NCBI RefSeq assembly: GCF_016195855.1
Contig: NZ_JACPYU010000003.1
Location: forward strand, 186,001 to 250,000
DNA: 64,000 nucleotides
Direction: 5' to 3'
Origin: Aquabacterium sp.
GTDB lineage: Bacteria; Pseudomonadota; Gammaproteobacteria; Burkholderiales; Burkholderiaceae_C
A program made the translations under genes and the position numbers. The notes under the pieces were generated by a model. The model had not been told where the DNA came from, searched no databases, and saw nothing but the letters and a program-made list of their open reading frames with translations. This document shows, in pieces, positions 1-8,493 of this stretch (within the stretch, counting starts at the first letter, position 1; each line of letters opens with the position of its first letter).

Positions 1-1185
1 CGCGGCCACTTCGGGGTGCACGTCATCGGTCACATCGGTGGCGGTGCCGCCGGTGGACAAGTTGGCGTTGTTGCGCAGGATGACGCGCCGGCCCTTCTCA
101 GGCACCGAATCGGGCTTGAGGCCCTGCACGTCCAGGCGCGCAATGGCGATGTCATCAAAGCGGATCTTGGTCAGCGAGGTGGCATGGCCTTCACCACGAC
201 GCGGGTCGGCGTTGACCTTGTCGACCAGGGCGCGCACGGTGAGCACGCCGTCGCCGATCACATGGGGCGGATCACGGCGGGCCGCGGCCACGAGCTTGTC
301 GCCCACCACCAGCAGGCGGAAGTCGTTACCCGGCAGGTACTTCTCGACCATCACTTCACCGATTTCAGCGGCAGCCTTGAAGGCGATGTCCAGCTGCTCA
401 CGACTGACGATGTTGACGGTCACGCCCTTGCCCTGGTTGCCGTCCTGGGGCTTGCACACCACCGGCAGGCCGATTTCTTCAGCCACCACCCACGCGTCAT
501 CCGGATCGGAGACGGGGCGGCCAATGGGCACAGGCACGCCAGCGGCAGCCAGCAGGCGCTTGGTCAGGTCCTTGTCCTGCGCGATGGACTCGGCCACGGC
601 GCTGGTGTTGTCCACTTCAGCGGCCCAGATGCGGCGTTGCTTGGAGCCCCAGCCGAACTGCACCAGGCTGCCTGTGGTCAGGCGGCGCCAGGGGATGCCA
701 CGCGCCGCCGCTGCGGTCACGATGGAGCCGGTTGAAGGCCCCAGGCGCACGTCTTCGTCCATCTCGCGCAACTCGGCAATCGCCGCCTCGACGTCGAATT
801 CGCCTTCATGCAAGGCGGCCTGGATCAAGGCCTGGGCCTTGTCAAAAGCCAGACGCCCGACCTGCTCTTCGCTGTACTCGACAATGACCTGGTAGATGCC
901 GGTTTCGACCGTGACGGCCGTGCGGCTGAAGGTCACCGGGCAGCCGGCTTGCGCCTGCAGGGCCAGGGTGGCCGCTTCCAGTGCATGCGCCAGGCTGATC
1001 TGGCCAGGACGGCCGTCCGGCCTCAGCGGGCCCAGCGAAGGGAAAAGCTTGCGCAGGGCATCTTCGAAACCCGGCAACTGTTCAATGGCGCGCTCAGGCG
1101 GCTCGCAGGCCACAACGGCCTCGATGGCCGTGTGGCGGCTCCAGAGATTGGGGCCGCGCAGGGCCCGGATGCGTGAAACGTCCAT
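1..1185 (-). CDS. cphA: Cyanophycin synthetase, CphA1-type (3' end outside window)
   Basis: Non-ribosomal synthesis of cyanophycin (multi-L-arginyl-poly-L-aspartate), a cytoplasmic nitrogen reserve; CphA adds Asp and then Arg using ATP. Only the first 395 residues are present. They begin MDVSRIRALRGPNLWS, the usual CphA N-terminus, and continue into the ATP-grasp domain (GLPVVCKPQDGNQGKGV near residue 235 and a DVTDDVHPEVA segment at the edge). The ATG at 1185 lies 16 bp after the stop of the paralogous upstream gene and has an AAAGAGA ribosome site, so the two are very probably co-transcribed. Whether this copy keeps the Mur-ligase half (P-loop GTNGKTT) cannot be seen here. Family assignment is firm; calling it the complete CphA1 partner is an inference from the paralogue's defects. 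Confidence 0.95.
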   Translation of the reverse strand, partial: MDVSRIRALRGPNLWSRHTAIEAVVACEPPERAIEQLPGFEDALRKLFPSLGPLRPDGRPGQISLAHALEAATLALQAQAGCPVTFSRTAVTVETGIYQVIVEYSEEQVGRLAFDKAQALIQAALHEGEFDVEAAIAELREMDEDVRLGPSTGSIVTAAAARGIPWRRLTTGSLVQFGWGSKQRRIWAAEVDNTSAVAESIAQDKDLTKRLLAAAGVPVPIGRPVSDPDDAWVVAEEIGLPVVCKPQDGNQGKGVTVNIVSREQLDIAFKAAAEIGEVMVEKYLPGNDFRLLVVGDKLVAAARRDPPHVIGDGVLTVRALVDKVNADPRRGEGHATSLTKIRFDDIAIARLDVQGLKPDSVPEKGRRVILRNNANLSTGGTATDVTDDVHPEVAA

Positions 1186-1201
1186 CAGCGTGTCTCTTTG
1201 C

Positions 1202-3421
1202 TTAGCGCACCGACTTGGGTGTCGGGTCGAATGTTTCCAGGCCAGCGGCAATCAACTCAGGGGGAATGCCCAGCGCCCAAGCCACGGCCACGGCGGCCAG
1301 CAGCGACTTGACGCTGGCACCGGGCACCGCCTGGTTGGAGCCATTGCCGGTCATGCGGCGCGCCGCAGCGCTGTTGAGGTCGGCGCAACGCACGGGCATG
1401 TAGCCGTTGTGGGTCAGCAGCACGTGGTGCCCTTCGATGGACACGGTGCGGCCACCCTTGGCGCGGTGCGCAACCATGGCCGGGTTGAGGTGATCCAGGT
1501 CGTAGAAGATGACTTCGCCATCACACAGATCGGCCATCTCGACCAGGCGTTCATCGGCGGCGTTGAGCACGGCCACGCCATCAGGCAGCACCACGTCCAC
1601 CTGCGTGCGCAGCACCTTGAACAGCTGGCTGGGCTCGTGGATGTCATGCTCGGCCAGCGAGGCTTCGACCGGGGCTTCAGAGCCCAGCAGGTCGGTCACC
1701 ACGCCCACGGCACAGCGGTCATAGGCCAGGCCGTCATTGAGGATGCTGGCCGCACCGTTTTCCAGCACGATGGCATTGACCTCGCGGTTCATCAGCAGGC
1801 GTTGGCCGGCATCCCAGTTGGCACGGTCGCCGGACTCGACGCGGCGGCTGCCCAGGAACAGGCCCTCGCGGCAAGCCAGGCCCACGTGCTTGCCGCTCAG
1901 GTGCAGCAGCCAGGCGGTCAGGCGGGCGATGTTGTTGGTGCCTTGCGAGCCGGCCACGCCGATGATGGGCACGCGGCCCGTGGCGTCTTCGTCAAACAGG
2001 TGATCGACGATGGCCTTGCCCACCGGGCGGGGCAGCCCTTCGGCGGGTTTGAGGTGCATCAGCAGGCCGGGGCCGGCGTTGACCTCGACCACCGCACCAC
2101 CCTGCGCCAGCAAGGGCTTGGAGATGTCTTCGGCCACCACGTCCACACCGGCGATGTCCAGGCCCACCACACGGGCAGCCAGGCCAACCAGGTAAGCGAC
2201 ATCGGGGTGCACGTCGTCGGTGCAGTCCAGGGCCACATTGCCATTGCGCTGGATCAGCACGCGGCGGCCATCGGCCGGCACGGCCTGCGGGCTCAAACCC
2301 TGGCGTTGCAGATCGAGCTGCACCACCTCGTCTTCTTCGATGTTGATGCGGTTGAGCGGGAAGTCTTCGGTCAGGCCACGACGCGGGTCGGTGTTGAGCT
2401 GCAGGTCGATCAACTCGATCACGGTCGACTTGCCATCGCCCGTCACCCAGGCGCTTTCGCCGCGGGCTGCGGCCACGACCTTGCCGCCCACCACCAGAAT
2501 GCGGTGTTCGTCGCCACGGATATAGCGCTCGACCAGCACCTCGCTGCCATGTTGCTCGGCCAGCTTGAAGGCGGCCTCGACATCGGCACGGGAGTTCAAA
2601 TCCAGCGACACGCCCCGGCCATGGTTGCCGTCGGTGGGCTTGACCACCACGGGCAGGCCGATGTCCTCGGCGGCGTCCCAGGCCTCGTCCACCGAGTTGA
2701 CAATCTGGCCCTCAGGCACCGGCACGCCGCAAGACTTGAGCAGGCTCTTGGTGAGGTCCTTGTCCCGCGAGATGCCTTCGGCGATCGCGCTGGTCAGATC
2801 GGATTCGGCCGTCCAGATGCGGCGCTGCGCCGCGCCATAACCCAGTTGCACCAGGTTGCCGTCGTTCAAACGGATGTGGGGAATGCGGCGATCGGTCGCG
2901 GCACCCACGATGGCCGCCGTGGAGGGGCCGAGGTAGTAATCGTCGATGTGCGTGCGCACCTCTTCGACGGCCTTGTCCACATCGAAGGGTTCGTCATTGA
3001 TGGCCGCCATCAGCAGGGCATGGCCTTCCTTGAGCGCCGTGCGGGCAACCTGCTCGTCACGGGCACGGAACACCATGCGGTAAACGCCGTGCTGGGAGGT
3101 GCTGCGGGTCTGGCCGAAACCGGTGGGCATGCCCGCCAGGTTCAGCAACTCGATGACCACGTGCTCCAGGATGTGCCCGGCCCAGGTGCCCTCGGTCAGG
3201 CGCTCGATGAAACCGCCGCGCTCGCCCACGCCGCAGTGGTGCTCGACCAGCGCAGGCAGCAAGGCGGTGAGCCGTTCGTTGAACCCCGGCAGCACATGGG
3301 AGGGGTGGTCCTCCAGCTCGCCCAGATCCAGCCAGACTTCGAGCACTGGACGGTAGGTCCAGATATTGGGGCCGCGCAGGTAGTTGATGCGCAGCAGCTT
3401 GATGTCGTTCTTTTTGCTCAT
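1202..3421 (-). CDS. Cyanophycin synthetase paralogue with degenerate Mur-ligase domain (CphA2/CphA'-like)
   Basis: A 739-residue paralogue of CphA. The N-terminal domain (1-160) and ATP-grasp domain (about 220-480, with VVVKPTDGNHGRGV at 258-271 and VEVNAGPG at 445-452) look intact. The Mur-ligase-like part starts near 486, but its P-loop is changed: where CphA1 proteins have GTNGKTT this one has GSQGTNN (491-497), with no Walker lysine. The protein stops at FDPTPKSVR, just where CphA1 enters the C-terminal Mur domain, so it is about 130 residues short. Cyanobacterial CphA2, which polymerises beta-Asp-Arg dipeptides, is likewise shortened with a single working ATP site. By analogy this protein may do one half-reaction or assist CphA1. 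First gene of a leftward operon; start fixed by MSKKNDIKLLRINYLRGPN. Confidence 0.9.
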   Translation of the reverse strand: MSKKNDIKLLRINYLRGPNIWTYRPVLEVWLDLGELEDHPSHVLPGFNERLTALLPALVEHHCGVGERGGFIERLTEGTWAGHILEHVVIELLNLAGMPTGFGQTRSTSQHGVYRMVFRARDEQVARTALKEGHALLMAAINDEPFDVDKAVEEVRTHIDDYYLGPSTAAIVGAATDRRIPHIRLNDGNLVQLGYGAAQRRIWTAESDLTSAIAEGISRDKDLTKSLLKSCGVPVPEGQIVNSVDEAWDAAEDIGLPVVVKPTDGNHGRGVSLDLNSRADVEAAFKLAEQHGSEVLVERYIRGDEHRILVVGGKVVAAARGESAWVTGDGKSTVIELIDLQLNTDPRRGLTEDFPLNRINIEEDEVVQLDLQRQGLSPQAVPADGRRVLIQRNGNVALDCTDDVHPDVAYLVGLAARVVGLDIAGVDVVAEDISKPLLAQGGAVVEVNAGPGLLMHLKPAEGLPRPVGKAIVDHLFDEDATGRVPIIGVAGSQGTNNIARLTAWLLHLSGKHVGLACREGLFLGSRRVESGDRANWDAGQRLLMNREVNAIVLENGAASILNDGLAYDRCAVGVVTDLLGSEAPVEASLAEHDIHEPSQLFKVLRTQVDVVLPDGVAVLNAADERLVEMADLCDGEVIFYDLDHLNPAMVAHRAKGGRTVSIEGHHVLLTHNGYMPVRCADLNSAAARRMTGNGSNQAVPGASVKSLLAAVAVAWALGIPPELIAAGLETFDPTPKSVR

Positions 3422-3469
3422 GTCCAGCGGGGGTAATGCGTCCTCAGTGTCTGATGGACCGGCTGGTTA

Positions 3470-3485
3470 ATCGGGTAAACCCGAT
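3470..3485. promoter_or_regulatory. 16-bp perfect palindrome between the divergent cyanophycin operons
   Basis: The sequence ATCGGGT-AA-ACCCGAT is a perfect inverted repeat (7-bp arms, 2-bp centre). It lies 48 bp upstream of the synthetase operon start and about 105 bp upstream of the transporter start. Its place and symmetry suit a dimeric repressor or activator controlling both operons. No protein is known to bind it, and convincing -35/-10 pairs were not found beside it. Confidence 0.4.
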
Positions 3486-3589
3486 ATTGTGCCCTGCTTA
3501 ACGGCAGGCATCCCCTGGCAATGGGGGAAAATGGCAGGCTTCGCACGCAGGTCATCCGAAGTGGTGCCCTCACGCGTTATGTCCACACC

Positions 3590-5845
3590 ATGCACAAAAA
3601 CCATCCAGTTGACGCCCACGGGCATCAGGCCGATCACGACAAGACCAGAGCAGAATTGCCGCTGGCTCCAGATGAAAACGTATTGAGTACGCTGGAGGTT
3701 GACTTGGATGCTCAACTTCGTTTCGCGAAGTCGACGCTCGTCCTGACCGAACAACGCCTGCTGAGCCGCGAAACCGGTGCCGACGCCTGGCAAAGCTGGC
3801 CGCTGCGCCCCGATCTGCAGCTGCGCCATCACGATCACGCGGGCGTGGGCACCCTGGAATTGCACGATGCGGACCGCCGTGTCACATTCTGGCGTTTCAC
3901 GCTGGACGCCCAGGTTCAGGTGCTGCGCCTGCTGGAGCAGTTCGAGCGCCGCCAACTCACCCTGAAAACCGGTCAACGCCCGCCGGAAGACGACAGCACG
4001 CAGTGCCCGACCTGCAAGGCCCAGCTGCCACCCGACACCGATGAGTGTCCGGTTTGCACACGCGAGCTGCAGACGCCGCCCTCGACCTGGGTGCTGCTGC
4101 GCCTGTGGCGCTTTGCCAAGCCCTATCAGGGCCAGTTGCTGGCCGGCTTCCTGCTGACGCTGGCTTCCACCGCCGCCACGCTGGTGCCGCCCTACCTGAC
4201 CATCCCCTTGATGGACAAGGTGCTGATCCCCTTCCAGACCGGCCATGCCATCGACCCCTGGCTGGTAGCCGCGCTGATGGGCGGCTTGCTGGCTTCAGCC
4301 TTGCTGGCCTGGAGCCTGGGTTGGGCCCGCACCTACCTGCTGGCGCTGGTCTCCGAACGCATCAGCGCCGACCTGCGCACCACCACTTTTGACCACCTGC
4401 TCCAACTGTCGCTGGACTACTTCGGCAGCAAGCGCACGGGTGACCTGATGTCGCGCATCGGCAGTGAAACCGACCGCATCAGCGTCTTTCTGTCGCTGCA
4501 CGCGCTGGATTTCGCCACCGATGTGCTGATGATCGGCATGACGGCCATCATTCTGTTTTCCATCAACCCCTGGCTGGCCCTGGTCACGCTGATCCCTCTG
4601 CCCTTCATCGCCTGGATGATCCACCTGGTGCGCGAAAAGCTGCGCACCGGTTTCGAGAAGATCGACCGCGTCTGGGGTGAGGTCACCAACGTGCTGGCCG
4701 ACACCATCCCCGGTATCCGCGTGGTCAAGGCCTTTGCACAGGAGCACCGCGAGTCCAAGCGCTTTCACGATGCCAACGCGCACAACCTGGACATCAACGA
4801 CAAGCTCAACAAGACCTGGTCGCTGTTCTCGCCCACCGTGGCCCTGATGACGGAAATCGGCCTGCTGGTGGTCTGGACGTTTGGCATCTGGCTGGTGTCC
4901 AAGCAGCAGATCACCGTGGGTGTGCTGACCGCCTTCATCGCCTACATCGGCCGCTTCTACGGCCGGCTCGATTCGATGAGCCGCATCGTGTCGGTCACGC
5001 AAAAGGCCGCTGCAGGCGCCAAGCGCATCTTCGACATCCTGGACCACGTCTCGAGCGTGCCCGAGCCCACCAACCCGGTCAAGCTGCCCGCGCCGCAAGG
5101 CGGCATCACCATGGAGAGCATCGGCTTTCGCTACGGCAGCCGCTCGGTGATCCGTGGGCTCAACCTGGACATCCGGCCCGGCGAGATGATCGGCCTGGTG
5201 GGCCACAGCGGCTCGGGCAAGAGCACCCTGGTCAACCTGATCTGCCGCTTCTATGACGTGACGGACGGTGCCATCAAGGTCGATGGCGTGGACATCCGCC
5301 GCATCGGTGTGTCGGACTTTCGCAAGCACATCGGCCTGGTGCTGCAGGAGCCCTTCCTGTTCTTTGGCACCATCGCCGAGAACATCGCCTACGGCAAGCC
5401 CGAGGCCACCCGCGAAGAGATCGTGGCCGCGGCCCGCGCCGCCCATGCGCACGAGTTCATCCTGCGCCTGCCGCAAGGTTATGACTCGCTGGTGGGCGAG
5501 CGTGGACAGGGCCTGTCGGGCGGCGAGCGCCAGCGCATCTCGATTGCCCGCGCCCTGCTGATCAACCCGCGTATCCTGATCCTGGACGAGGCCACCTCGT
5601 CCGTCGACACCGAGACCGAAAAGGAAATCCAGCGCGCGCTGGACAACCTGGTCAAGGGTCGCACCACCATTGCCATTGCGCACCGCCTGTCCACGCTGCG
5701 CAAGGCTGACCGGCTCGTGGTGATGGACCGCGGCCAGGTGGTGGAAGTGGGCCCGCATGATGAACTGATGGCCAAACAAGGCGCCTACTGGCGCCTGTAC
5801 GAGGCCCAGGCCCGCAAGGCCGAACAAGACGCATTGATTGATTGA
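3590..5845 (+). CDS. Cyanophycin-locus ABC exporter (fused permease-ATPase) with N-terminal zinc-ribbon extension
   Basis: Type I ABC half-transporter of about 751 residues. Residues 1-130 form a soluble domain without transmembrane segments. A four-cysteine zinc-ribbon motif follows (C139-x2-C142, C153-x2-C156). Then come six predicted membrane segments (about 175-450) and an ATPase domain with Walker A GHSGSGKST, signature LSGGERQR, Walker B ILILDEATS and a switch histidine in AHRLST. Ordinary exporters of this class are near 580-600 residues, so the N-terminal 165 residues are extra. Transporters of this kind recur beside cphA in betaproteobacteria and are named cyanophycin metabolism-associated; the substrate is unknown. 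An in-frame ATG at 3521 exists, but MHKNHPVD at 3590 is the more natural start. Divergent from the synthetases. Confidence 0.9.
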   Translation: MHKNHPVDAHGHQADHDKTRAELPLAPDENVLSTLEVDLDAQLRFAKSTLVLTEQRLLSRETGADAWQSWPLRPDLQLRHHDHAGVGTLELHDADRRVTFWRFTLDAQVQVLRLLEQFERRQLTLKTGQRPPEDDSTQCPTCKAQLPPDTDECPVCTRELQTPPSTWVLLRLWRFAKPYQGQLLAGFLLTLASTAATLVPPYLTIPLMDKVLIPFQTGHAIDPWLVAALMGGLLASALLAWSLGWARTYLLALVSERISADLRTTTFDHLLQLSLDYFGSKRTGDLMSRIGSETDRISVFLSLHALDFATDVLMIGMTAIILFSINPWLALVTLIPLPFIAWMIHLVREKLRTGFEKIDRVWGEVTNVLADTIPGIRVVKAFAQEHRESKRFHDANAHNLDINDKLNKTWSLFSPTVALMTEIGLLVVWTFGIWLVSKQQITVGVLTAFIAYIGRFYGRLDSMSRIVSVTQKAAAGAKRIFDILDHVSSVPEPTNPVKLPAPQGGITMESIGFRYGSRSVIRGLNLDIRPGEMIGLVGHSGSGKSTLVNLICRFYDVTDGAIKVDGVDIRRIGVSDFRKHIGLVLQEPFLFFGTIAENIAYGKPEATREEIVAAARAAHAHEFILRLPQGYDSLVGERGQGLSGGERQRISIARALLINPRILILDEATSSVDTETEKEIQRALDNLVKGRTTIAIAHRLSTLRKADRLVVMDRGQVVEVGPHDELMAKQGAYWRLYEAQARKAEQDALID

Positions 5846-5867
5846 CCACCCCCTACGCGCTTCGCAC

Positions 5868-5920
5868 GCCCCCTCGAGGGGGCACCACCAGAGGACCGGC
5901 AGAGCCGGATCCTCGGTGGT
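5868..5920. repeat. Intergenic double hairpin (repeat-like element)
   Basis: Two inverted repeats fill the gap between the transporter and the DUF1854 gene: GCCCCCTCGAGGGGGC (5868-5883), then a 16-bp imperfect stem (5884-5920) with an AGA loop. No T-run follows, so a simple intrinsic terminator is unlikely. A CCCC-TCGA-GGGG type core is a common intergenic repeat style in this group, and a related set of hairpins lies at 61431-61478. It may stabilise mRNA ends or tune expression within the operon. Confidence 0.5.
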
Positions 5921-5948
5921 TGCTGGGTTTGAACTGAGGCATGCAACC

Positions 5949-6419
5949 ATGACGACGGCCGCTTTCACACTGCAACGCAACCCTTACGGTCGCCTTGTCT
6001 TCACCAACTCCGCTGGCGACACGCACGAGGGCGTGGTGCCGGTGCGCGCCTTCCCCATTGCGGCGCCTGACGAAGGCGTGTCCATCGTCAGCACGGACGG
6101 GCACGAGCTGGCCTGGATCGACCGCTTGAGCGAACTGCCCTTCGCGCTGCGCCAGTTGCTGGAAGAAGAGCTGGCCAGCCGGGATTTCGCGCCCACCATC
6201 GCCGCCATTCGGGATGTGTCGACCTTCTCGACACCCAGCACCTGGACGGTGGACACCGACCGAGGCGCCACCCAGTTCGTGCTCAAGACCGAAGACGACA
6301 TCCGCCGCCTTGGTGAAGGCCGCCTGCTGATCACCGGCGGCCATGGCGTGAGCTTCATCATTGCAGACCGACTGGCGCTGGACAAGCATTCCAGGAAGCT
6401 GCTGGAGCGCTTCCTGTAA
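5949..6419 (+). CDS. DUF1854 family protein of the cyanophycin locus
   Basis: A 156-residue soluble protein beginning MTTAAFTLQRNPYGRLVF, with no signal peptide or membrane segment. It matches the DUF1854 family, small proteins encoded next to cphA and the associated ABC transporter in betaproteobacteria. Conserved-looking blocks are GVVPVRAFPI, ELAWIDRLSELP (near 55-66) and ITGGHGVSFIIAD near the C-terminus. The function is unknown; constant company with the transporter suggests it serves that complex. The ATG at 5949 follows the hairpin pair; a nearer ATG at 5941 runs into a stop after two codons. It ends 17 bp before the radical SAM gene, so those two are probably co-transcribed. Confidence 0.85.
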   Translation: MTTAAFTLQRNPYGRLVFTNSAGDTHEGVVPVRAFPIAAPDEGVSIVSTDGHELAWIDRLSELPFALRQLLEEELASRDFAPTIAAIRDVSTFSTPSTWTVDTDRGATQFVLKTEDDIRRLGEGRLLITGGHGVSFIIADRLALDKHSRKLLERFL

Positions 6420-6436
6420 GCCCGCACGCCCCCTTC

Positions 6437-8356
6437 ATGCCCACCGCCATGCTCGCATCCCCGTTTCGTGTGCTGTCCGTCATCCCCCCGATGACGCAGC
6501 TCAACACGCCCTACCCCTCCACCGCTTACCTGACGGGCTTTTTGCGCTCGCGCGGTGTGGATGCCGTGCAGGAAGACCTGGCGCTCAAACTCGTGCTGCG
6601 GCTGTTCACCGTGCAAGGCCTGCAGGCCGTGCTCGAACGCATCAAGGCCGTGCCGCGCAAGCAGCGCACACCCGCGCTGCAGTCGTTTGAAGACCAGTTC
6701 GAGCGCTACCGCGACACCATCGGCCCGACCATCCGCTTCCTGCAGGGCCGCGACCCCACCTTGGGCCACCGCATCTGCAACCGCAGCTTCCTGCCCGAAG
6801 GCCCGCGCTTTGCCACCATCGACGCCTACACCATCGGTGAAGAAGGCGACGACCCGATCGGCTGGGCCTTTGGTGCACTGGGCATGCACGACCGCGCCAA
6901 GCACCTGGCCACGCTGTACCTGAACGACCTGGCCGATGTGCTGCGCGACGCGATCGACGCGCGCTTCCAGTTCGTGCGTTATGCCGAATCGCTGGCCGCC
7001 AGCCAGCCCACCTTTGACCCGCTGGCCGAGGCCCTGGCCGCACCGCCCAACCTGGTTGACGAGCTGCTGTGCGAGCTGACCCTGGCAGCGATCAAGACCC
7101 ACAAGCCCCAACTGGTGCTGGTCTCCGCGCCCTTTCCGGGCAATGTGTATGCGGCCTTCCGCATCGCCCAGGCCATCAAGGCATTTGACCCCAGCATCGT
7201 CACGGCCCTGGGCGGTGGCTTCGTCAACACCGAGCTGCGCGAACTCAGTGAGCCGCGCGTGTTCGACCACTTCGACTACGTCACGCTGGATGCGGGCGAG
7301 CGCCCTTTGCTGGCCCTGCTCGAACACCTGCAAGGCCAGCGCGGCCCGCAACGCCTGGTGCGCACCTTCGTGCGCGATGCAGACACGCAGCAGGTCAAGT
7401 TCATCAACTGGGCCGAGCCCGACGTGCCCTTTGCCGAAGTGGGCACCCCCACCTGGGATGGCCTGCCCCTGAACGAGTACCTGTCCCTGCTGGACATGCT
7501 CAACCCCATGAACCGGCTGTGGTCCGACGGGCGCTGGAACAAGCTGACCATTGCGCACGGCTGCTACTGGAAGAAGTGCAGCTTTTGCGACGTCAGCCTG
7601 GACTACATCGCCCGCTATGAAAACGCCACGGCCGAGATCCTGGTCGACCGCATCGAAGCCATCGTCAAGGAAACGGGCCAGACGGGCTTCCATTTCGTGG
7701 ACGAAGCTGCACCGCCCAAGGCCCTGCGCGCCCTGGCGCAGGAGCTCATCAAGCGCCAGGTGCAGATCTCGTGGTGGGGCAACATCCGCTTTGAAAAGTC
7801 CTTCACGCCCGAGTTGTGCCAGTTGCTGTCCGACAGCGGCTGCATCGCCATCTCGGGCGGGTTGGAGGTGGCCTCGGACCGCCTGCTGGCGCTGATGAAA
7901 AAAGGCGTGTCGGTCGAGCAGGTGGCCCAGGTCACGCGCGCCTTCACCGAGGCAGGCGTGCTGGTGCATGCCTACCTGATGTACGGCTTCCCCACCCAGA
8001 CGGTGCAAGACACCGTGGACGCGCTGGAGTACGTGCGCCAGTTGTTCGAGAACGGCTGCATCCAGAGCGGCTTCTTCCACCGCTTTGCCTGCACCGTGCA
8101 CTCGCCGGTCGGTCAGAACCCCGATGAATACGGGGTGAAGCTGCAGCCTCTGCCCCCCGTGTCCTTCGCCAAGAACGATGTGGGCTTCATCGACCCCACC
8201 GGCGTGGACCACGATGCCATGGGCGCCGCGCTCAAGAAGGCCATCTACAACTTCATGCACGGCGTGGGCCTGGAAGCCGACGTGCGCAGCTGGTTCGATG
8301 TGAAGGTGCCCCGCCCCACGGTGCCCAGGGCCAAGATCGCCAAAGCCTTGGCTTGA
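6437..8356 (+). CDS. B12-binding-type radical SAM protein
   Basis: A 639-residue cytoplasmic enzyme. The N-terminal half resembles a cobalamin-binding Rossmann region (VLSVIPPMTQLNTPYPSTAYL near the start; LVLVSAPFPGN and VTALGGGFVNT near 220-260). The radical SAM core follows, with the iron-sulfur motif C-YWKK-C-SF-C (CX4CX2C spacing) near residue 375, then FHFVDEA and a GGLEVASDRLL barrel segment. These families use S-adenosylmethionine and a 4Fe-4S cluster for radical chemistry, often methylation or rearrangement. The substrate is not recognisable. An alternative start MLASPF lies 12 bp downstream. It follows DUF1854 closely, so it may belong to the cyanophycin operon, though no known cyanophycin step needs a radical enzyme. 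Confidence 0.85.
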   Translation: MPTAMLASPFRVLSVIPPMTQLNTPYPSTAYLTGFLRSRGVDAVQEDLALKLVLRLFTVQGLQAVLERIKAVPRKQRTPALQSFEDQFERYRDTIGPTIRFLQGRDPTLGHRICNRSFLPEGPRFATIDAYTIGEEGDDPIGWAFGALGMHDRAKHLATLYLNDLADVLRDAIDARFQFVRYAESLAASQPTFDPLAEALAAPPNLVDELLCELTLAAIKTHKPQLVLVSAPFPGNVYAAFRIAQAIKAFDPSIVTALGGGFVNTELRELSEPRVFDHFDYVTLDAGERPLLALLEHLQGQRGPQRLVRTFVRDADTQQVKFINWAEPDVPFAEVGTPTWDGLPLNEYLSLLDMLNPMNRLWSDGRWNKLTIAHGCYWKKCSFCDVSLDYIARYENATAEILVDRIEAIVKETGQTGFHFVDEAAPPKALRALAQELIKRQVQISWWGNIRFEKSFTPELCQLLSDSGCIAISGGLEVASDRLLALMKKGVSVEQVAQVTRAFTEAGVLVHAYLMYGFPTQTVQDTVDALEYVRQLFENGCIQSGFFHRFACTVHSPVGQNPDEYGVKLQPLPPVSFAKNDVGFIDPTGVDHDAMGAALKKAIYNFMHGVGLEADVRSWFDVKVPRPTVPRAKIAKALA

Positions 8357-8493
8357 TGCACACCAGGGGGTGATTCACGCCAAGCGCCTGCGTCAGATCA
8401 AAATGCAGGCGGTTTGCGGGTGCATGGCGCTTGCGCATTCGCCACCCAAAACTGACAATGCTCGCTTTCAGATTAACCGCGAGCTGCGTCACC

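Noticed and set aside
896-3436. Very long open frame antisense to the cyanophycin synthetases
   Set aside because: Typical shadow frame in GC-rich DNA; its His/Gln/Ala/Gly-rich content is the mirror of the real coding strand. Similar shadows opposite the radical SAM, glycosyltransferase, argD-argF, flhF, flhB, PAS-GGDEF, spoVR and prkA genes were dismissed for the same reason.
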